DNA from: Rhizobium sp. BK251
GTDB lineage: Bacteria; Pseudomonadota; Alphaproteobacteria; Rhizobiales; Rhizobiaceae
Length of the DNA: 64,000 nucleotides
Reading direction: 5' to 3'
Assembly (NCBI RefSeq): GCF_004345245.1
Contig: NZ_SLUQ01000011.1
Span: forward strand, 62,001 to 126,000
The first letter of the stretch is position 1, and each line of letters starts with the position of its first letter. Positions 58,460 through 64,000 of this stretch are shown in pieces. The position numbers and the translations under genes are program-made. Under the pieces are notes generated by a model that worked only from the letters and a program-made list of their open reading frames with translations, was not told where the DNA came from and searched no databases.

Positions 58460-59473
58460 TCAGCCGCCGCGGATCGAGTTGCGCCAGACAAGCTCAGCCC
58501 GCAACCTGATCGACGGGACCTCGGCCGCGCTGTCTTCGAGTTGCGTCATGCTCAGCCATTCGACGGCCTTTGCTGCAATGGATGCGACTGGTTGCGCGAA
58601 CGTTGTCAGCTCGTAGGATGACCACGACGCCTGCTCGATATCGTCGAAACCGGCGACGCAGAGCTGATTTGGGATCGAAATCCCAAATTGATGACGGGCC
58701 GCATCCATGAAGCCGCACGCCAGGAGGTCGGTCGCGCAGAATACGGCATCGGGTCTCTCGGAGCGCGTCAGCATACGCTGTGCCAGCACCTTCCCCGCTT
58801 CGTATCCGGTCTGGCCGTGGCGCTCGACGACGACATCCATTCCCATGGATGCAGCGGCGGCAACGAAGCCCCGCTCTCGGCCCATCAGGCTAGGCGTTCC
58901 GGCTTCCGAGTTGGCAAAAGCAAGCCGCCTGCAACCCGCGCGAAGGAAGGCAGTGGCGATCCGGCCAGCCGACTCGTAGTCGTCGAGATTGATCCGCAAT
59001 GGCCCCGGTTGATCGTCGTCACGATTGATCAGCACAAGCCTCTGGCCGTTGCGCAGACAGAGCTGCGTGATCGACTTGTCCGGAAGTCCGGAAAGGATGA
59101 CGGACGCATCCGCGCGATACCGAATGGCCTGGCGCAAGGCACGGTCGACGCTGCCGTCGGAGCGATCGGTGTTGATCAGCATCGCGACCTTCCCGCTGTT
59201 CTGAAGCTGCAGGGTCAACTCACGGAGAAGCGCCGAACGATACGGTGTCGCAACGTCGGAAACAATGAGGCACACGATCCCGCTCTCATTGCGCATTAGC
59301 CCGCGCGCGAGGTGATTGACGTGGTAGCCTAACTCCTCAGCTGCCTCGAGGACACGCCTGCGCGTTTCGTCCGAGACACTCGCGCCGGGAGTGAATGTAC
59401 GAGACACGGCCGACCGTGACACGCCCGCCCGGTCGGCGACTTCTCGCGCGCTGATGAAAATCTTCGACGACAC
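58460..59473 (-). CDS. LacI family transcriptional regulator
   Basis: A 337-residue LacI/GalR regulator: the N-terminal HTH REVADRAGVSRSAVSRTFTPGASVSDETRRRV, the hinge helix LGYHVNHLARGLM and a periplasmic-binding-like sugar domain (IVCLIVSDVATPYRSALLRELTLQLQ, YEAGKVLAQRML, VAGFDDIEQASW). I use the GTG at 59473 since GGGGAGG lies 7 nt upstream. It is divergent from the AfuABC-type operon, with two palindromes in between, so it probably represses that operon in the absence of its sugar or sugar phosphate. Confidence 0.92.
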   Translation of the reverse strand: MSSKIFISAREVADRAGVSRSAVSRTFTPGASVSDETRRRVLEAAEELGYHVNHLARGLMRNESGIVCLIVSDVATPYRSALLRELTLQLQNSGKVAMLINTDRSDGSVDRALRQAIRYRADASVILSGLPDKSITQLCLRNGQRLVLINRDDDQPGPLRINLDDYESAGRIATAFLRAGCRRLAFANSEAGTPSLMGRERGFVAAAASMGMDVVVERHGQTGYEAGKVLAQRMLTRSERPDAVFCATDLLACGFMDAARHQFGISIPNQLCVAGFDDIEQASWSSYELTTFAQPVASIAAKAVEWLSMTQLEDSAAEVPSIRLRAELVWRNSIRGG

Positions 59474-59513
59474 CGACAGTCCTCCCCTTGCGCAGAGCCT
59501 TGCATTATATTGC

Positions 59514-59527
59514 ACTTGCGTGCAAGT
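59514..59527. promoter_or_regulatory. LacI-type operator candidate 1
   Basis: ACTTGC-GT-GCAAGT is palindromic with a 2-nt centre and lies within a wider TTGCAC...GTGCAA symmetry. It is 40 nt upstream of the lacI-type start. Confidence 0.5.
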
Positions 59528-59595
59528 CGAAACGCATCGTCCATTGTGACAGTTTTATGAACAAAGGCGTTGACAGCCCATTCTTCAGCGGGCAA

Positions 59596-59617
59596 GCTTT
59601 GCACACGCTTGCAAAGC
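59596..59617. promoter_or_regulatory. LacI-type operator candidate 2
   Basis: GCTTTGCA-N6-TGCAAAGC has two perfect 8-nt arms. It shares the TTGCA core with candidate 1 and lies 39 nt before the binding-protein start. Confidence 0.5.
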
Positions 59618-59655
59618 GGACGGCGTGGAGGCGCCGTAACGATCTGGAGGAAGAT

Positions 59656-60684
59656 ATGCAATTCGTTAAATTGGCTGCGGCAGCGCTCGCCGCGGGTGCG
59701 TCCCTTGTCGCCTATTCCGCCCATGCGGCCGGCGATCTAAATGTCATCTGCTCGGCCGATCCGGCTGTCTGCGACCTGATGAAGGGACTGTTCGAAAAAC
59801 AGACCGACATCACGGTCAACATGGTTCGCCTCTCAGCGGGTGAAACCTATGCAAAGATCCGCGCAGAGGCGCGCAATCCGAAGACGGACATCTGGTGGGC
59901 GGGTACTGGCGATCCACACCTGCAGGCGGCCGCCGAGGGCCTGACCCAGGAATACAAGTCGCCTCTTTTCGACCAGTTGCAGGACTGGGCGCAGAAGCAG
60001 GCCGAAAGTGCCAACTTCCGAACGGTCGGCGTCTATGCCGGAGCCCTTGGCTGGGGCTACAACACGGAAATCCTGGCAAAGAAGAACCTCAAGGAGCCGA
60101 AGTGCTGGGCCGACCTGCTTGATACGTCCTACAAGGGCGAGATCCAGATCGCCAATCCCAACTCGTCCGGCACATCCTACAACACGCTTGCCACGCTCGT
60201 GCAGATCATGGGCGAAGACAAAGCCTTCGACTATCTCGGCAAGCTGAACGCCAATGTCTCCCAATACACGAAATCCGGGTCGGCGCCGGTCAAAGCAGCC
60301 GCGCGCGGTGAAACCGGCATTGGCATTGTCTTCATGCACGATGCGGTGGCTCAGACGGTCGAGGGCTTTCCGATCAAGACGGTCGCCCCTTGCGAGGGCA
60401 CCGGCTACGAGATCGGCTCGATGTCGATCGTCAAGGGAGCGAAGAACCTCGAAAACGCGAAGAAATGGTACGACTGGGCGCTCAGCGCGGATGCGCAATC
60501 GCATATGAAGGAAGCGAAGTCCTTCCAGTTGCCCTCCAACAAATCTGCGGAAGTTCCCAAGGAAGCGCCTCGCTTCGAAGACATCAAGCTCATCGACTAC
60601 GACTTCAAGAAATACGGAGATCCTGACGTCCGCAAGGCCCTGCTCGCGCGCTGGGACAAGGAGATCGGCGCGAAGGCGAACTGA
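59656..60684 (+). CDS. AfuA/FbpA-type ABC substrate-binding protein
   Basis: A 342-residue periplasmic binding protein. The signal peptide is cut after GASLVAYSAHA, before AGDLNVICSADPAVCDLM. Body motifs such as FEKQTDITVNMVRLSAGETYAKIRAEARNPKTDIWWAGTGDPHLQAA and VGVYAGALGWGYNTEIL fit the ferric/AfuA branch. The branch includes iron(III), sugar-phosphate and phosphonate binders. The iron-site tyrosine pair is not obvious, and LacI control suggests a sugar phosphate. GGAGG lies 7 nt before the ATG. Confidence 0.88.
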   Translation: MQFVKLAAAALAAGASLVAYSAHAAGDLNVICSADPAVCDLMKGLFEKQTDITVNMVRLSAGETYAKIRAEARNPKTDIWWAGTGDPHLQAAAEGLTQEYKSPLFDQLQDWAQKQAESANFRTVGVYAGALGWGYNTEILAKKNLKEPKCWADLLDTSYKGEIQIANPNSSGTSYNTLATLVQIMGEDKAFDYLGKLNANVSQYTKSGSAPVKAAARGETGIGIVFMHDAVAQTVEGFPIKTVAPCEGTGYEIGSMSIVKGAKNLENAKKWYDWALSADAQSHMKEAKSFQLPSNKSAEVPKEAPRFEDIKLIDYDFKKYGDPDVRKALLARWDKEIGAKAN

Positions 60685-60703
60685 CGTTCATTACCATCGT
60701 CCC

Positions 60704-60731
60704 AGCAGATCGGAGGCTTCTCCGGTCTGCT
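60704..60731 (+). promoter_or_regulatory. Intercistronic stem-loop after the binding-protein gene
   Basis: A 12-bp stem with one mismatch (AGCAGA...CGGAG with CTCCG...TCTGCT) and a GCTT loop, 20 nt after the stop. Like 48779-48809, it separates binding-protein from permease genes and has no T-run. Confidence 0.6.
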
Positions 60732-60767
60732 CGAAGTCCACCGATGTTGAGCGGAGCAAATCCGACC

Positions 60768-63008
60768 ATGACCAATAGCAACCGACGGCTGGACGTCGCT
60801 CTTCTCATCGGCTTTGCCGCCCTCATTCTACTCCCATGGTACCGCATCGAGGGCGGCTTCTTCGGCCTTCGCTGGCTCTCCAGCTTCCCGGGGGATTCCT
60901 CCACGGCTCCCGGTATCCTGGAAATTGTCCAGCATGGTCGATGGTGGCTCGCGATCGCCGTCGCGTTTCTTGTTGCCGGCGGCATCGCGCGCTTCCTCTC
61001 TGTCTCCAGGACACGCGGCGCGCTGCTTGCATGGGCGGGCGGGCTCGGTCTTCTCTTCCTAGCGCTGCAAGGGCTCGCGATCACCTTCTCCGGCTGGAGT
61101 TGGACGATCAGTGAACGCCTCTTTGGGCCGCTTCCTGACGGCCAGCCGTCGATGGGCGCCGGCGCGATCCTGCTCGGCATTGTCTTCATCCTGTTGTTTT
61201 CATTCGGTCTCGCCGAACGCGGCGCAATGAAGGGTGATGCCTTCATTGTGAGCGCCATAGCAATGCTGGTCGTGCTGGTGACGGTGTTTGTCTTCTATCC
61301 AGTCGGCAGCATGTTTGTCGGTGCATTCCAGGCATTCGACGGTTCTTTCAATCCGGACGGATTTATCGCCAACATACAGGATCCGTCAGTGTGGAGCCTC
61401 GGCTGCCTGGTCGGGGGAGATCGCTGCGGCGTTGCCTGGCGAACACTTTGGCTGGCGATCATGACAGCGAGCGGCGCAACGATCCTCGGCCTTTGCTTCG
61501 CGCTCGTCGCTACTCGAACGCGATTTCCTTTCAAGAAGGGCCTTCGCCTCCTGACGATCCTGCCGATCATAACGCCACCCTTCGTCGTGGGGCTGGCGCT
61601 GACCCTCCTCTTCGGCAGGGCTGGCGTGATTACCCAGGCGGCTGCCTCCATCTTCGGCACGGAACCAGGCCGCTGGCTCTATGGTCTGACCGGCATCTGG
61701 ATCGCCCAGGTGCTTTCCTTCACCCCGATCTCTTTTCTCGTCCTGATCGGGGTCGTCGAAGGCGTAAGCCCCTCGATGGAAGAAGCCTCCCAGACCTTGC
61801 GGGCCGATCGCTGGCGGACCTTCCGGCGCGTCTCGCTGCCGCTGATGAAACCCGGCCTGGCCAATGCATTCCTGATCGGCTTCATCGAGAGCATGGCGGA
61901 TTTCGGCAATCCCATGGTACTGGGCGGAAGCCATGGCGTACTCTCGACCGAAATCTTCTTTGCGGTCGTCGGTTCGCAGAATGACCCTTCGCGTGCAGCC
62001 GTGCTCGCCATGGTCCTGCTGATCTTCACCATGTCGGCCTTCGTCGCCCAGCGGCTCTGGCTCTCGGGCAAGAGCTTCGCGACGGTAACCGGCAAGGGCG
62101 ATTCCGGCGCCCATATCGCGCTGCCACGCGGATTGTCGATCGCCGTGCACGCGGTTGTCATCCCCTGGATGATCTTCACGATCGTCGTCTATGTGATGAT
62201 CCTGTTCGGCGGCTTCGTGCGGACCTGGGGTCTCGACAATACGCTGACCTTCGAACACTACGTGAGTGCCTTCTCCATCGGCTGGCGCGATGACGGTGGT
62301 CTCGCCTGGACCGGCGTCGCCTGGAATTCCTTCTGGACGACGATGGAGATCGCCCTGATTTCCGCGCCGCTGACGGCGGCCGTCGGCCTCCTCACCGCCT
62401 ATCTGATTGTCCGCCAGAGGTTCGTCGGCCGAAATCTGTTCGAATTCGCGTTGATGATGAGCTTCGCCATACCCGGGACGGTCATTGGCATCAGCTACAT
62501 AATGGCCTTCAACCTGCCGCCTCTTGAAATGACCGGCACGGCGCTGATCCTCGTGGCCTGCTTCGTCTTCCGCAACATGCCGGTCGGCGTCCGTGGTGGC
62601 GTGGCGGCAATGAGCCAGCTCGACAAGAGCCTCGACGAGGCGTCACTGACGCTTAGAGCCAACAGCTTCCGGACCATCCGCAAGGTGATAGTGCCACTGC
62701 TGCGGCCGGCGATCACCGCAGCACTCGTCTATTCCTTCGTGCGTGCTATCACCTCGATCAGCGCGGTCATCTTCCTGGTGAGTGCCCAGTACAACATGTC
62801 GACCGCCTATATCGTCGGGCTCGTCGAAAACGGCGAATATGGCATCGCCATCGCCTATTCCTCGGCCCTCATCCTGGTGATGATCACCGTCATTTCCGGT
62901 TTCCAGCTTCTCGTCGGTGAGCGGCGGTTGCGGCGCGAAAATCGCGTCGCCCTTGCCGCCCCTACAGCCACCGCGTCCTCGTCCCTCGGTCAGGAGAAAA
63001 CCGCATGA
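60768..63008 (+). CDS. Fused double permease of an AfuABC-type transporter
   Basis: A 746-residue inner-membrane protein in which two permease units are joined. Four extra hydrophobic segments lie at the N-terminus (about 1-165). The coupling loops are VSPSMEEASQTLRADRWRTFRRVSLPLMKPG in the first half and LDKSLDEASLTLRANSFRTIRKVIVPLLRP in the second, both with the EA-A-G/L-like pattern. Single-chain double permeases are usual for FbpB/AfuB. Start ATG 60768 is chosen; ATG 60744 would add eight residues. It overlaps the ATPase gene by 4 nt. Confidence 0.9.
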   Translation: MTNSNRRLDVALLIGFAALILLPWYRIEGGFFGLRWLSSFPGDSSTAPGILEIVQHGRWWLAIAVAFLVAGGIARFLSVSRTRGALLAWAGGLGLLFLALQGLAITFSGWSWTISERLFGPLPDGQPSMGAGAILLGIVFILLFSFGLAERGAMKGDAFIVSAIAMLVVLVTVFVFYPVGSMFVGAFQAFDGSFNPDGFIANIQDPSVWSLGCLVGGDRCGVAWRTLWLAIMTASGATILGLCFALVATRTRFPFKKGLRLLTILPIITPPFVVGLALTLLFGRAGVITQAAASIFGTEPGRWLYGLTGIWIAQVLSFTPISFLVLIGVVEGVSPSMEEASQTLRADRWRTFRRVSLPLMKPGLANAFLIGFIESMADFGNPMVLGGSHGVLSTEIFFAVVGSQNDPSRAAVLAMVLLIFTMSAFVAQRLWLSGKSFATVTGKGDSGAHIALPRGLSIAVHAVVIPWMIFTIVVYVMILFGGFVRTWGLDNTLTFEHYVSAFSIGWRDDGGLAWTGVAWNSFWTTMEIALISAPLTAAVGLLTAYLIVRQRFVGRNLFEFALMMSFAIPGTVIGISYIMAFNLPPLEMTGTALILVACFVFRNMPVGVRGGVAAMSQLDKSLDEASLTLRANSFRTIRKVIVPLLRPAITAALVYSFVRAITSISAVIFLVSAQYNMSTAYIVGLVENGEYGIAIAYSSALILVMITVISGFQLLVGERRLRRENRVALAAPTATASSSLGQEKTA

Positions 63009-64000
63009 GCATGAAGTCCCCCGGTTCCGTCGTCTTCGAAAACGTACGCAAGACCTTCGGAGCCTTCACGGCGATTCCGGACCTGTCACTGACAATCGAG
63101 CCCGGCACGCTGGTCACGCTTCTCGGGCCATCCGGATGCGGCAAGACGACGACGCTTCGCATGCTGGCGGGGCTGGAGCATCCCTCCGCAGGTCGAATCC
63201 TCATCGGCGGCAAGGATGTCACCATGCTTCCGGCCAACGAACGCGACGTTTCCATGGTCTTCCAGTCCTATGCGCTCTTTCCGCACATGACTGCCCTCGA
63301 CAATGTCGCCTATGGGCTTGAATCCTCCGGTATCCGCCGCAAGGAGGCGCGCGAACGCGCTGAAGAGGGACTGAAGCTCGTTGGCCTTGCAGGCATGGGC
63401 CAGCGCCTGCCAGCGGAACTCTCCGGTGGCCAGCAGCAGCGTGTCGCAGTTTCCCGTGCCCTTGTACTCGAGCCGCAGGTCCTTCTGCTCGACGAGCCAC
63501 TTTCCAATCTGGACGCACGTCTGCGACGACGCGTTCGCACCGAGATCCGCGATCTCCAGCAACGCCTCGGTTTCACAGCGGTCTATGTCACCCATGATCA
63601 GGACGAGGCGCTTGCGGTCTCCGACCGGATCATCGTCATGAAGGACGGCGAGATTGCCCAGGCTGGAGCGCCACGCGACCTCTATGACACGCCCGCTTCC
63701 GCCTTCATCGCCGATTTCATGGGCGAGGCAAATGTGATCGCATGCAATGTCGTCGGCGCCGACGGAGACTGTGCCACGATCAGCATCGAGGGGCTGCAGC
63801 ATCGGGTCGCTGGACGAAACGTACGGCCGGGTCCGGCTCAGCTCGCCATCCGTCCCAACGCCATCACCCTGACACCGAGGACGACGGACGGGCCGTTCAA
63901 CGGCCAGATCACCCACGCCGCCTATCTCGGCGACCACGTCGAATATGAAGTGAGGACAAGCAACGGCATGCTGTTCGTCGTCGATCCCGGCGTCGAGCGT
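63005..64000 (+). CDS. AfuC/FbpC-type ABC transporter ATP-binding protein (partial, runs off the window)
   Basis: The first 332 residues are inside the window and no stop is reached. It has Walker A LLGPSGCGKTTTLRMLAG, Q-loop MVFQSYALFPHMTA, signature LSGGQQQRVAVSRALV, Walker B VLLLDEPLSNLDA, switch VTHDQ and the start of a C-terminal TOBE-like domain (QLAIRPNAITLTPR). Full-length relatives have about 350-360 residues, so only the last part is missing. The ATG at 63005 overlaps the permease stop (ATGA). Confidence 0.93.
   Translation, partial: MSMKSPGSVVFENVRKTFGAFTAIPDLSLTIEPGTLVTLLGPSGCGKTTTLRMLAGLEHPSAGRILIGGKDVTMLPANERDVSMVFQSYALFPHMTALDNVAYGLESSGIRRKEARERAEEGLKLVGLAGMGQRLPAELSGGQQQRVAVSRALVLEPQVLLLDEPLSNLDARLRRRVRTEIRDLQQRLGFTAVYVTHDQDEALAVSDRIIVMKDGEIAQAGAPRDLYDTPASAFIADFMGEANVIACNVVGADGDCATISIEGLQHRVAGRNVRPGPAQLAIRPNAITLTPRTTDGPFNGQITHAAYLGDHVEYEVRTSNGMLFVVDPGVER

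Noticed and set aside
61386..62258. 290-codon minus-strand open frame
   Set aside because: It is antisense to the permease gene. Its composition (Gln, His, Asp, Arg rich) is typical of reversed membrane-protein codons.
63086..63937. 283-codon minus-strand open frame
   Set aside because: It lies opposite the ABC ATPase gene, whose Walker and signature motifs are unmistakable.
1..64000. CRISPR arrays, tRNA/rRNA genes, repABC or other replication genes, att sites
   Set aside because: I looked for regularly spaced repeats, cloverleaf-like segments and replication-protein motifs and saw none. A covariance search would be needed to exclude tRNAs formally.

Overview
The window looks like accessory DNA, probably a megaplasmid or secondary replicon, of a Rhizobiaceae bacterium close to Sinorhizobium/Ensifer or Rhizobium. 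The reasons are the gene families present (ExoY/ExoQ/ExoP/ExoF-type exopolysaccharide proteins, DUF736 and ArdC plasmid genes, WGR mini-protein, DUF982, DUF1236, HWE histidine kinase, UgpC-like ABC ATPases), GC-rich coding sequence, and recurring sites of the form GGAAC-N16-NGTT that match alphaproteobacterial EcfG/RpoE2 general-stress promoters. This placement is inference from protein content. No rRNA, tRNA, CRISPR array, replication gene or intact transposon was found.

Layout. 0-3.3 kb is decaying plasmid-type DNA: a WGR protein, DUF736, a truncated ArdC antirestriction gene and an IS30-type transposase broken by frameshifts. 3.3-8.8 kb is sparse and holds small stress-type genes, an outer-membrane protein, an LssY_C protein, a GNAT pseudogene and RNA-like hairpin elements. 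9.3-33.5 kb is one polysaccharide locus with two divergent arms around a Crp-type regulator. The minus arm (10 tightly packed genes) contains hldD, hldE, gmhB, a heptosyltransferase, a second glycosyltransferase, an AGE-type epimerase, a pyruvyltransferase, an FkbM-type methyltransferase, a GINT1_N-like protein and a CelD/GNAT fusion. The plus arm contains the ExoY-like initiating transferase, polymerase, ExoP-like co-polymerase, methyltransferase, two glycosyltransferases, flippase and ExoF-like export protein, with a GH16 glycanase on the opposite strand. Together they encode building, modification, assembly and export of an envelope polysaccharide that probably contains manno-heptose.

33.5-45.9 kb is a low-density region of small stress-type genes (CsbD, DUF982, DUF1236, PAS, HWE kinase plus lone receiver), two alpha/beta hydrolases, and several candidate small RNAs built as two tandem hairpins. 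Many genes and RNA elements here and at 3-7 kb carry the same GGAAC-N16-NGTT promoter pattern. I consider this promoter/RNA network the least explained part of the window.

45.9-53.3 kb is a catabolic module: GH51 arabinofuranosidase, sugar ABC transporter and an ArsR-like regulator with a large C-terminal domain, linked by related palindromes. 53.3-58.3 kb holds a membrane metallophosphoesterase and a KaiC-like ATPase overlapping a hybrid histidine kinase that appears to start at a rare ATT codon. 58.5-64 kb is a LacI-regulated AfuABC-type transporter, cut by the end of the window.
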